The notes beneath the pieces were generated by a model. The model was not told where the DNA came from, searched no databases, and saw nothing but the letters and a program-made list of their open reading frames with translations. Source: DASRDU01 sp035560235 (GTDB lineage: Bacteria; Acidobacteriota; Blastocatellia; RBC074). From it: 64,000 bases of DNA. The stretch lies in assembly GCA_035560235.1 (NCBI GenBank), contig DATMAG010000047.1, positions 81,676 through 145,675 on the forward strand. The letters run 5' to 3'. The position numbers were made by a program, and so were the translations under genes. Shown here piece after piece: positions 19,842 through 27,483 of the stretch (position 1 is its first letter; each line of letters opens with the position of its first letter).

Positions 19842-20750
19842 ATGCTCAATCTGTTTTATTCACGACAACGCACTGTAGCCACGGTCGGGTTGCAGGGACA
19901 CGGCAAGACCGTTTTTCTGGCCGGGCTGTTCTGCGACAGTTTCTTTCTGCTGTCAGAAACGCTCAGGCCTTTCGCTGTGCGCGCTGTTTCGGCCAGAGCT
20001 GATGAGGTGTTTTATGGCAACGCGCAGATGCTGCACGATCTGGAACTGCCGCCTGCCAATCCGCGCGGCAAGCCTGAACCGGCAGTGCTGGAATTTACCG
20101 GCGTGCCGCGACCGGGCAGCCAGCGGCGGCGCGACATCCGGCTGACGTTTTATGACATCGCGGGCGAAGTCTTCAGTCAGGATCGGACGGTGGCCGAGTA
20201 TGCGCCGTACCTGGCTGATGCTGATGACATTATTTTTCTCTTCGACCCGACGCACCCTGATTTCAGTGCGCTCAGCGCGGCGCGGCTGGTTGATCTGGTC
20301 TGTCGCGCCACAGCCGGAAGTCGCCGCAAAAATCTGATCATCGCGCTGTCGAAAATGGATGAACTGCGCGCGCGGGATGAATGGGCCGACATGATTGGCG
20401 ATCTGTGGCCTGACGCAGCGCCGGGGCATAACGAACTGGCGGCCTACTTCAATCAGATGGACAGGCTCTCAGCGATGCTGCGGTTGTGGTGGAGCGATCC
20501 GGCCCGCGAGGCGCAGAACCTGATGAATGCGCTGCCTGAGGATGTTCATTTCTGCGCGCTCTCGTCAGTCGGGCATCAGCCGGTGTGGGATTGCGCGCAG
20601 TGTCGCACCGTCAATTCCGGCAGGCAGCGCGAATGCAGTCAGTGTCAGCACACCCGCACCGGAGCGCGGCTGCGCCTGGCCGGAAAACCCGAACCGTTTC
20701 GCGTGCGCGATCCGCTGTTCAGAATCTTTCGCGCCGCCGGAGTGATGTAA
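19842..20750 (+). CDS. GTPase (double-GTPase-like) with C-terminal RanBP2-type zinc finger
   Basis: 302 residues. P-loop GLQGHGKT at 16-23, switch-II/Walker B-type YDIAGE at 104-109 (DxxG), guanine-specificity-type SKMD at 170-173 (NKxD variant) and CALSSVG at 238-244 as a G5-like motif. The C-terminal segment has W249, C251, C254, N258, C265 and C268, fitting the RanBP2/NZF consensus W-x-C-x2-C-x3-N-x6-C-x2-C exactly. This domain is usually a ubiquitin- or RNA-binding zinc finger in eukaryotes and is uncommon in bacteria. The fold resembles the GTPases found with GAP1 proteins in predicted conflict systems. The next gene overlaps its stop codon (TAATG), so translation is coupled. Confidence 0.8.
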   Translation: MLNLFYSRQRTVATVGLQGHGKTVFLAGLFCDSFFLLSETLRPFAVRAVSARADEVFYGNAQMLHDLELPPANPRGKPEPAVLEFTGVPRPGSQRRRDIRLTFYDIAGEVFSQDRTVAEYAPYLADADDIIFLFDPTHPDFSALSAARLVDLVCRATAGSRRKNLIIALSKMDELRARDEWADMIGDLWPDAAPGHNELAAYFNQMDRLSAMLRLWWSDPAREAQNLMNALPEDVHFCALSSVGHQPVWDCAQCRTVNSGRQRECSQCQHTRTGARLRLAGKPEPFRVRDPLFRIFRAAGVM

Positions 20751-21961
20751 TGCCGATGATTGAGGCCCTGCAGCATCTTTTTTCGAGCGTCGAACGCGGG
20801 TTCTTTCCGCAGCAGCGACGCGGCTTTCAGACCGTCGCTGTCAGCGAGGAACTGATCGGCACGGCGGATTTGCAGACGCTCGAAGACGCAGCGTTTTATG
20901 CCCTGAGCCGCGAACGACTCGCCGCCGCCCTGTTTCCGATAAAAGAGACATTTTATCAACTGCCGTCGGGTCGTTACGCTGTCGGCAGGACGATCTATTT
21001 GGGCCTTGATTCGCTGGGCCGCGAAGGCAATTACCTGACGCATCACCTCATCGTCAGTCGCGCTGATCTGCTGATGGCGCAGGCTGACCCGTTCAATTTA
21101 CTTTCAGCCCTGCCGTCAAACCCTGCTGAGACTGATCTGACTCCGCGCACGCTCGCGCCGCTTATCGTTGATTCAAACCCGCTGCCACTGCCTGCCCGTC
21201 TGCCTGAAGAGATCAGCCCGGCGCTGTTTGCCGCTTTGGCGAAGTCAGTCATTGACGGCCAGGAAAAAACAACGCTGCTCATCGGTGACGAAGCGAAAAC
21301 GCGCCGCGTGCTGCAGTCGCTGTTTGGCGTGCTGGCGCTGGAAGAGCGGCTGAAGCTGACTTTCTCAACTCACTTTTACGAAGCGCAGCAGCAGCGTGCG
21401 CTTTTTGCGCTGGCGCTGGTCGGCAGCCACGCCGAAGCGCCGTCGCAGCGGCAGCAGTTTGTCATCTTCGATGCCGCAGGCGGCGAGGCTCCCGCACTGC
21501 AAAGTTCAAGCGCTTATGCTGAGTGGCTGAGTGATTGTCTGCTGGCCGGAAGGCTTGCAGAAGTGCGCGAACTGAATGAATCGCTCAATGCCCTGCGCGG
21601 CGGCAGTGCGGTCATCAGCGATCAGTTGCTGTCTTCGGTGCAAGCATGCGCGGCATTGCGGGAGCGCGCGGGCGGCAGTTTTGCGGCGACATTGAAAGGC
21701 CGTCCGCGCACGGTGAAGCTGTTGCTGAATCAGTTGTCAGCGCCCCGCGAACTGGCCGATGCCATACTGGCCGCAGCCTCGCCAGATGAACTGTGCGGCC
21801 AGGCCGTGCCTGAGACTGCGGCTGAATGCCTGTCGGCGCTCAGAGCAGCGGCAACGGGCAAAGTGTGGAGTGAATGGGTTAATCGCTGGAAGGCTGATTC
21901 AGCGCTTTCGGCCCTGCCGCACAAAGGCGCATCGTGGTGGCAGAAGTGGCGGCGCACATAA
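20750..21961 (+). CDS. GTPase-associated protein 1-like (GAP1-N2 type) protein
   Basis: 403 residues. The N-terminal region has the hallmarks of the GAP1-N2 family: RRGFQTVAVSEEL at about 23-35 and LGREGNYLTHHLIVSRADLL near 90-109. A helical middle region (about 150-260, with KTTLLIGDEAKTRRVLQSLFGVLALEERLKLTFST) resembles the GAP1-M domain, and a helical C-terminus ends KGASWWQKWRRT. These domains were defined computationally in predicted bacterial immune systems with a GTPase partner. Function is inferred only; it may regulate the GTPase. The start overlaps the GTPase stop at 20750. It ends 21 bp from the convergent gene. Confidence 0.75.
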   Translation: MPMIEALQHLFSSVERGFFPQQRRGFQTVAVSEELIGTADLQTLEDAAFYALSRERLAAALFPIKETFYQLPSGRYAVGRTIYLGLDSLGREGNYLTHHLIVSRADLLMAQADPFNLLSALPSNPAETDLTPRTLAPLIVDSNPLPLPARLPEEISPALFAALAKSVIDGQEKTTLLIGDEAKTRRVLQSLFGVLALEERLKLTFSTHFYEAQQQRALFALALVGSHAEAPSQRQQFVIFDAAGGEAPALQSSSAYAEWLSDCLLAGRLAEVRELNESLNALRGGSAVISDQLLSSVQACAALRERAGGSFAATLKGRPRTVKLLLNQLSAPRELADAILAAASPDELCGQAVPETAAECLSALRAAATGKVWSEWVNRWKADSALSALPHKGASWWQKWRRT

Positions 21962-21982
21962 TCCCGGTCAGACCTGCGCAAA

Positions 21983-22621
21983 TCACATCACCGGCGCGCC
22001 GTCACTGGCAAAAAATGGTCTGACTTCGATCTGTTGGCCGGTGGCTGCCAGGGCTGATTCGAGCAGTGAGCGAACAGAAACGATGGCCTGTTCTCTGGCA
22101 ATTCTGAGGGCTTCGGGCGATCTGCCGACCTTTTCGAGTTCCGGGCGCACCATTTTTTCGGTGGCTTCCTCAAGCTGATTGCCCGCGCCGCCCTGCGAGC
22201 GCAGCAGGTCAAGGCTGCGGATGATTTCAGCGTGCGCCAGATCAGGATCAATCGCCACCACTCTGACCTCCGGGAGTGGCACCGACAGCACCCGTTTCGC
22301 TGCGTCATATTTCATCTGACGGCGATCAATTTCAGCCAGGCTGACGGCATAGCTGATCGTCGCCGGAACGATGCGAATGACTTCGGCGTTGCCATACCAT
22401 TCTTCGCTGCGCTGCCGGACGACAGCCTGCACGTAAGCGCGCGTGGTGATGAGCTGACTGTCGCGTTCGAGCCGCAGCAGAGTCAGGCTGGCCGTTTTCA
22501 CTACGTCGCCCCGCCCGAACAGGCGGCCATAAATTCCCCATCCGGTGAGCAGTACGGCAATCAGCGCGATGGTTACACCTGCGCTGAGCAGAGCTGTCCA
22601 TTTCCAGGCTCGTTCGTTCAT
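21983..22621 (-). CDS. DUF4230-like membrane-anchored protein
   Basis: 212 residues. One N-terminal membrane segment (about 9-33, LLSAGVTIALIAVLLTGWGIYG) precedes an extracytoplasmic domain with LLRLERDSQLITTRAYVQAVV, IVPATISYAVSLAEIDRRQMKYD and LPEVRVVAIDP. This order of an LT..Y segment and then a VxAxVxYxVDLS-like segment is that of DUF4230 proteins, whose role is unknown. The C-terminal helical part (about 150-200) is a possible coiled coil. It converges with the GAP1-like gene and is transcribed after the BamE-like gene, with 31 bp between them. Confidence 0.65.
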   Translation of the reverse strand: MNERAWKWTALLSAGVTIALIAVLLTGWGIYGRLFGRGDVVKTASLTLLRLERDSQLITTRAYVQAVVRQRSEEWYGNAEVIRIVPATISYAVSLAEIDRRQMKYDAAKRVLSVPLPEVRVVAIDPDLAHAEIIRSLDLLRSQGGAGNQLEEATEKMVRPELEKVGRSPEALRIAREQAIVSVRSLLESALAATGQQIEVRPFFASDGAPVM

Positions 22622-22652
22622 CGTGCTGTTTCCGCTGCGGCGGGCTTGAAAG

Positions 22653-23111
22653 CTATGAGCGGCTGATGGTGATCGTGGTCATCGTTCCGCTCTTGTTCTG
22701 ATACATCGAAACCCAGAACTTCTCTTCGGCGTTTTCGACCCGCGCCACCTTTGCCCCGTTGGGCTGCTCTTTCACTTCGGCATTGCCCACGACCTCTGTC
22801 CAGGCGGGCGCGTTTTTGGCTTCGGTGAAAAGCAGCGAAATTGTTTTGACCGTTCCGCCCTCGTAATAAACCGTCAGCGTGTCGTCGCCACCGATTTTAA
22901 ACTCCTCGCTGGAGTCGGTCCTGGTTTCAGGTTTGCCGAGAGCGGCCTGTACTTCCTCAGGCTTCATGCCCAGTCTGACGCCCTTGTATTCGCGCATCAG
23001 CTTCGACTGCAGCGCGGCAGTCTGAGCCTTGAAGCTGAGCGTGATCAGGGCGCTGATCGTCAGAATGCCGATCAGGAACCAGTTGGAATGCCTCTTCAAA
23101 GAGCTGTTCAT
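22653..23111 (-). CDS. SmpA/OmlA (BamE)-like small exported protein
   Basis: 152 residues. An N-terminal membrane anchor or signal segment (about 8-30, WFLIGILTISALITLSFKA) is followed by a compact domain with GVRLGMKPEEVQAALGKPETR, the pattern of the BamE/SmpA fold found in many bacterial envelope proteins. No lipobox cysteine is seen, so it is not BamE itself. AAGGAGGG lies 7 bp upstream of the ATG at 23111, which fixes this start over a TTG at 23129. It is likely cotranscribed with the DUF4230-like gene. Function unknown. Confidence 0.7.
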   Translation of the reverse strand: MNSSLKRHSNWFLIGILTISALITLSFKAQTAALQSKLMREYKGVRLGMKPEEVQAALGKPETRTDSSEEFKIGGDDTLTVYYEGGTVKTISLLFTEAKNAPAWTEVVGNAEVKEQPNGAKVARVENAEEKFWVSMYQNKSGTMTTITISRS

Positions 23112-23191
23112 AGTTTCCCTCCTTTTCAATAAAACTGTGGTTGAGTTCGATGAAAAAAGACGAAAACGCTGAATGATGATGCAGCTTTTTG

Positions 23192-24157
23192 TTATTGCCC
23201 GGCCAGTTCGTCAGCAAAAGGGTTACTGTTCTGCCAGCCGGTGCGCCCGGTGCGGCGGTAATGTTCCAGCCGCCGGATTGTGATCTCACAAAAGATTGGA
23301 TCAATGTCCATCGTGAAGCAAGAGCGCCCGGACATTTCAGCCGCGAGCAGCGTCGCTCCGGAATGCGCGAAAAAATCGAGCACCAGATCGCCCGGCGATG
23401 AACTGGCTTCAAGAATGCGCGTCATCGCCCTGAGCGGTTTCTGGGCATAACACCCGTTGACGTTCTCATCCATCCGGTAAAAGACCTGCTGAATGTCAAA
23501 CCAGACGTTGCCTGCGCGAATCGTCGCGCCGCGCCCGCGCTCAGTGTTTTCAGTGCGCCGCCCGTTGACCTGCTTGTAATAGCCCTTCACCGCTTTGGGG
23601 ATGTCAGTGTACTGCGGCCTGAAAACGGGACAGCCCCGCGTGTAATAGAGCAGTTCCTGGCGCACGCACATCCAGTTTTTCTGGGTGCCGTAGCCGCGCT
23701 GATTGCGCAGGGTAATCAGACTCCGCGAGGCGAAATTTGTTTCCCGCATCATCAGCATCAGTTCCGGCAGCGGCGCGAAACCGGCTTTCTGATCCGCGCC
23801 GATCCACAAATAGAGGCTGCTGTCGGCTTTCAGCACGGCTGCGGTGTTGTCAATCACCTGTCGGCACCACGCAATAAATTCAGCCGTCCGGCGCTGCTCG
23901 AAGGCGATGAAGTTGTAAGGCAGATCGTGAACGGCGAGCGCAGCGCGGCGGCGGCCACACAGCTTCATCACTTCGTTGCGCGCTGCAGCATCAAGACAGC
24001 CGACGCGGTGGCCGCTCTGACGGTCACGCCAGATTTCGCCGGGTTTCAGGCGGCAGTAACGCAGCAGTCTGTGTCTCAGTTCAGTGTCTTTGTCAGGGCG
24101 CGCGAGCGGGTGCTTGAGCATCTGTATTTTCAGGCAGGCGAACGCCTGTCGCTTCAT
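23192..24157 (-). CDS. orphan DNA methyltransferase (beta-class N4/N6 type, variant motifs)
   Basis: 321 residues, amino-methyltransferase fold. Motif IV appears as HDLPYN near residue 77 instead of DPPY. Motif I lies downstream as VLDFFAHSGATLLAAE near 255, instead of FxGxG, and SCFTMDIDPIFCEITIRRL follows. The order IV then I is that of the beta class. A basic tail follows (HYRRTGRTGWQN). No restriction enzyme gene is adjacent, so it is an orphan methylase or part of a wider defence neighbourhood with the GTPase locus. Start codon uncertain: the ATG at 24157 has only a weak ribosome site, and ATG 24121 is possible. Confidence 0.8.
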   Translation of the reverse strand: MKRQAFACLKIQMLKHPLARPDKDTELRHRLLRYCRLKPGEIWRDRQSGHRVGCLDAAARNEVMKLCGRRRAALAVHDLPYNFIAFEQRRTAEFIAWCRQVIDNTAAVLKADSSLYLWIGADQKAGFAPLPELMLMMRETNFASRSLITLRNQRGYGTQKNWMCVRQELLYYTRGCPVFRPQYTDIPKAVKGYYKQVNGRRTENTERGRGATIRAGNVWFDIQQVFYRMDENVNGCYAQKPLRAMTRILEASSSPGDLVLDFFAHSGATLLAAEMSGRSCFTMDIDPIFCEITIRRLEHYRRTGRTGWQNSNPFADELAGQ

Positions 24158-24196
24158 TTGACTTTGCAGGCAAAAACCAGCTTAATTTACAGCTTC

Positions 24197-24224
24197 TTGT
24201 AATGGCACGATTCTCGATTATAGC
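24197..24224 (+). promoter_or_regulatory. possible promoter for the radical SAM/lipid cluster
   Basis: TTGTAA (24197-24202), 16-bp spacer, TATAGC (24219-24224), 16 bp before the ATG at 24240, so the transcript would be nearly leaderless. An overlapping TGGCACGATTCTCGAT resembles the -24 half of a sigma54 site but lacks the -12 GC. Confidence 0.35.
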
Positions 24225-24239
24225 TGTTGAGATACTCTT

Positions 24240-25388
24240 ATGGATTACAGTTTTGAATTACTCAAACGCTACGCGCGCATTCTGACCGGCGGGGTCAGTT
24301 CGCCGGTGGTTCTCAATATTCTGATCACGTCAGTCTGCGACATGCGCTGTGTTCACTGCTTCTTCACTGAAGAACTCAATGACAAGGCGCGCAAGAAAAA
24401 TCAGCTCACGACTGAAAACCTGCACCGCATCAGCGAAACCCTGGGCGGCAGACTGCCGGTGCTGATCATCGCGGGCGGCGAGCCGTTCACGCGCAGGGAT
24501 CTGCCCGAAGTCGTCCGCGCGTTCTATGAAAACAATCAGCTTGAATCAGTCTACCTGATGTCGAACGGCGGCATTCAGCAGCGCATTATGCCCGACGTGA
24601 CGCGCATTCTGGATGAGTGCCCGAACCTCAACGTCACGGTCGCGCTCGGCATTGACGGGCTGAAGGAGGATCACGAAAAGATTCGCGGCAAGGCCGGAAG
24701 CTGGGACAAGGCGATTGACACGGCCCGTCAGCTTCAGGCGATCAAGAAGGAGATTCCGCGCCTCGACGTGCAGACCTGCACCTGTTTTATGAATTCCAAC
24801 CAGGAGCGGATCTTTGAGTGGTACGACTTTCTGCGCTATGAACTCAAACCAGACAAGATCAACGTCAATTACATTCGCCCTCCGGCAGCGCGGCCTGAAG
24901 AACTCAACATTGATCTCAACCGCTATCGCAGACTCGCGGCGCTGATCGCTGAGGATTCGCGCAGCGCGCTGATCAGAAATCACTACAACGGCAAAAACGG
25001 TTTCTTCAAGGCTGCGATTGACATTCACATGCACGAAGTCATCGCCCGCACCGAAGAGCAGAAGAAAGCGCAACTGACCTGCCACGCGGGCAACACGGGC
25101 GGCGTGATTTACGACGAAGGCACCGTCTCAAGCTGCGAAAACCTTGAGCCGGTCGCCAATCTGCGCGATTACGACTGGAACTTTCAGGCGCTCTGGCAGT
25201 CGCCTGAGATGGCAAAGCGGCGCGCGCACGCCCGCAGCGGCTGTTACTGCACGCACGAATCGAACTGCTATTACCCGTCGCTTGCCTTCAATCCGAAACA
25301 TCTGGTGCAGATCAAGCGGCTGGAGAGTCAGTTGAAGAAATCGCACAGGGATGAACTCAGCGGTCGGATGGTTGAGGCCAATGCCTGA
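24240..25388 (+). CDS. radical SAM protein with C-terminal cysteine cluster
   Basis: 382 residues. The [4Fe-4S]-SAM motif CDMRCVHCF (CxxxCxxC) lies near residue 34, followed by IIAGGEPFTRRDLPE (GGEP motif) near 79. A C-terminal region with cysteines at TCHAGNTGG near 280, SSCENL, and SGCYCTHESNCYYPS near 338 looks like a SPASM/twitch-type auxiliary cluster domain. SPASM enzymes modify peptides, sugars or small molecules, so the substrate cannot be named. The next gene, an MGDG-synthase-like glycosyltransferase, overlaps its end by 8 bp; the cluster context suggests lipid or envelope modification (inference). Confidence 0.88.
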   Translation: MDYSFELLKRYARILTGGVSSPVVLNILITSVCDMRCVHCFFTEELNDKARKKNQLTTENLHRISETLGGRLPVLIIAGGEPFTRRDLPEVVRAFYENNQLESVYLMSNGGIQQRIMPDVTRILDECPNLNVTVALGIDGLKEDHEKIRGKAGSWDKAIDTARQLQAIKKEIPRLDVQTCTCFMNSNQERIFEWYDFLRYELKPDKINVNYIRPPAARPEELNIDLNRYRRLAALIAEDSRSALIRNHYNGKNGFFKAAIDIHMHEVIARTEEQKKAQLTCHAGNTGGVIYDEGTVSSCENLEPVANLRDYDWNFQALWQSPEMAKRRAHARSGCYCTHESNCYYPSLAFNPKHLVQIKRLESQLKKSHRDELSGRMVEANA

Positions 25389-26619
25389 ATATATTCACCC
25401 GGACACGATGCCTGAAGAAACCACGAAAAAATTCCTCATCATCACTTCAGACACAGGCGGCGGCCACAGCAGCGCGGCGGCAGCCATTGCCGACGGGTTG
25501 AAGCGTTTCGGCGCGGCTGACTGCCTGGTCAACATCGCCCGCGCCATCGAAGAGTCGCACTTTCTGGCGCGCAAGCTGACCGACCTTTACAACTACCTGC
25601 TGCGCTATCATCAGCCGCTGATGAAGTACTACTATCAGGCGATCGAGCGGTTCCGTCCGAACGAATCGAGTCTGCTCTTTCGCCTCACCGCGCCTTATGT
25701 GCGGCAGCTTTTTGAGAAGTATTGCCCGCAGGTGATCGTTTCGGTGCATCCGATGACGCAGCATTTTCTGGCGCGAATGCTGCGCGAACTCGGACTGCTT
25801 GGCCGGATTCCGCTGGTCACGGTCGTAACCGACCCGTGTTACGGCTTCTGGCACGGCTGGGCCTGCGAGGATGTCAGTTTATATCTGGTCGCGACAGATG
25901 AAGCGCGGCAGCAGCTGCTTGATTACGGCGTCCCGGCAGAAAAGATTCGCATCTGCGGGATTCCGATTCATCCGAAGTTTCAGTATCAGAGCGAAGAGGA
26001 GCGGGCCGCGGCGCGCGCCGAACTGGGCCTTGATCCTGAAAAGTTCACGGTCTTCGTCAACGCGGGCTGGATCGGCGGCGGCAACATCCCTCATATCTTT
26101 GAGCAGCTCATTGATCAGAGCCATGAGATTCCGAACACGCAGGCGATCTTTCTGGCCGGGCGCAATGACGAACTGCGGCGCGATGTTGAGGCGGCAGCCC
26201 GGCGGGCGCACTTCCCGATCAGGGTCATCGGCTACACTGACGCGATGGAGCGGCTGATGCGCGCGGCTGACGTGATGGTCTCGAAGCTCGGCGGGCTGAC
26301 GACGTTCGAGGCACTGGCTTCGCGGCTGCCGATCATTGCCGACACAACCACGCCGCCGATGCCGCAGGAATCGCAAACCGCCCGCCTGATTGCGCGCCAC
26401 CGCGCCGGAGTGCTGCTGCACAAACCGAAGGATGTCGTGCCGATCATCCGGCAGTTGCTGCATAACCCGGCAGAGATAGCCGCGATGCGCCTCGCTGCCG
26501 CGAAAATCTCCGTGCCCGATGCGACGCGGCGCATCGTCAACGAAATCATGCGAAAGGTGGAAGTTCGCGGTTCTGAAGCAGTGAGTTCTGACATCAGCGC
26601 ATCCGCTCAGGCTCTTTGA
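25381..26619 (+). CDS. MGDG-synthase-like / family 28 glycosyltransferase
   Basis: 412 residues. The N-terminal domain has FLIITSDTGGGHSSAAAAIADGLK (residues 12-35), characteristic of the MGDG_synth family. The C-terminal GT28/MurG-like nucleotide-sugar domain includes VNAGWIGGGNI, FLAGRNDELR, MVSKLGGLTTFEALASRLP (the donor-binding GGxT(T/S)xE pattern) and a final helix. Relatives are monogalactosyl- and diglucosyl-diacylglycerol synthases, so the likely product is a membrane glycolipid; the sugar and acceptor are not determinable. The start at 25381 overlaps the preceding gene by 8 bp. It is the second gene of a lipid-type cluster. Confidence 0.88.
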   Translation: MPEYIHPDTMPEETTKKFLIITSDTGGGHSSAAAAIADGLKRFGAADCLVNIARAIEESHFLARKLTDLYNYLLRYHQPLMKYYYQAIERFRPNESSLLFRLTAPYVRQLFEKYCPQVIVSVHPMTQHFLARMLRELGLLGRIPLVTVVTDPCYGFWHGWACEDVSLYLVATDEARQQLLDYGVPAEKIRICGIPIHPKFQYQSEEERAAARAELGLDPEKFTVFVNAGWIGGGNIPHIFEQLIDQSHEIPNTQAIFLAGRNDELRRDVEAAARRAHFPIRVIGYTDAMERLMRAADVMVSKLGGLTTFEALASRLPIIADTTTPPMPQESQTARLIARHRAGVLLHKPKDVVPIIRQLLHNPAEIAAMRLAAAKISVPDATRRIVNEIMRKVEVRGSEAVSSDISASAQAL

Positions 26620-26636
26620 GGACAGGTCTGATTTTT

Positions 26637-27383
26637 ATGGGTTTACTGGAAGGAAAGAAAGCCATCATCACCGGCGGTTCGCGGGGCATTGGCCGCGCTC
26701 TGTGTGAAGTCTTTGCGCGCGAAGGCGCAGACATTGCCTTCAACTACAACATCAGCGACGAGCGGGCAGCGGCAACGGTTGACCGGATTCAGTCCTGCGG
26801 GCGGCAGGCGCTGGCCTTCAAGGTTTCAGTAACCGACCGTCCGGCAGTCAACCGGATGGTGCGCCAGATTCACGACGAGTTCGGGCGCATTGACATTCTC
26901 GTCAACAATGCGGCCATCAACCGCGGCGATATGTTCGCCACCACCACCGAGCGCGCCTGGGATGAAGTGATTGATACCAATGTCAACGGCGTCTTCAACG
27001 TCACCAAGCCGGTTTACAAGTACATGCTCCGTCAGCGCTCCGGCAATATTCTGAATCTGAGCAGCATCGGCGCGGTGCGGTCGCTGCCGACCGCCGTGCA
27101 TTACGCCACTTCAAAGGCCGCGATCATCGGGTTCACGAAATGCCTCTCCCGCGAAGCTTCAGCCTTCGGCATCACGGTCAATGCGATTGCGGCGGGAATC
27201 TTCGATACCGATCTCTCGGATGCGCTGCCTGACCGCCTGCTCCAGATGCATCAGCTCTGGTGCGCGAAGGGTCGGCGCGGTCATCCCGAGGAACTGGCCG
27301 AATTCGCCGCCTTCATGGTGTCTGAAAAGAACAGCTACATGATCGGTGAAGTCGTGACGATTGACGGCGGCAGCATTACCTGA
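26637..27383 (+). CDS. short-chain dehydrogenase/reductase (FabG-like)
   Basis: 248 residues, classical SDR. NAD(P)-binding TGGSRGIG at about 12-19, NNAA at about 88-91, catalytic S at NLSSIG about 138, and Y..K in YATSKAA at about 153-157; the final IDGGSIT is typical of 3-oxoacyl reductases. The best start is ATG 26637 (GLLEGKKAIITGG), since the start upstream at 26616 lies within the preceding gene. It lies 17 bp after the glycosyltransferase and is likely part of the same transcript. The substrate is probably an acyl or polyketide-like 3-oxo compound (family-based inference). Confidence 0.9.
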   Translation: MGLLEGKKAIITGGSRGIGRALCEVFAREGADIAFNYNISDERAAATVDRIQSCGRQALAFKVSVTDRPAVNRMVRQIHDEFGRIDILVNNAAINRGDMFATTTERAWDEVIDTNVNGVFNVTKPVYKYMLRQRSGNILNLSSIGAVRSLPTAVHYATSKAAIIGFTKCLSREASAFGITVNAIAAGIFDTDLSDALPDRLLQMHQLWCAKGRRGHPEELAEFAAFMVSEKNSYMIGEVVTIDGGSIT

Positions 27384-27389
27384 AGCCGG

Positions 27390-27473
27390 AGGCAAAGGGC
27401 AACAGGCAAAAGTCAGAGGTCAGAATGTCAGCAAACGTTTTGCCTTTTGATTTTTGCCTGTTGCCCTTTGCCT
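27390..27473. repeat. inverted repeat, GGCAAAGGGCAACAGGCAAAA family
   Basis: AGGCAAAGGGCAACAGGCAAAA at 27390-27411 is the exact reverse complement of 27452-27473, a 22-bp stem around a 40-nt spacer that carries a further TTTTGCCTTTTG. It fills the SDR-DedA gap. The same word family occurs at 62399-62493. Confidence 0.9.
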
Positions 27474-27483
27474 TCTGATTTTC

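Noticed and set aside
24203..24220. TGGCACGATTCTCGAT as a sigma54 promoter before the radical SAM gene
   Set aside because: The -24 half is perfect but the -12 GC is GA, and a sigma70-like pair overlaps.
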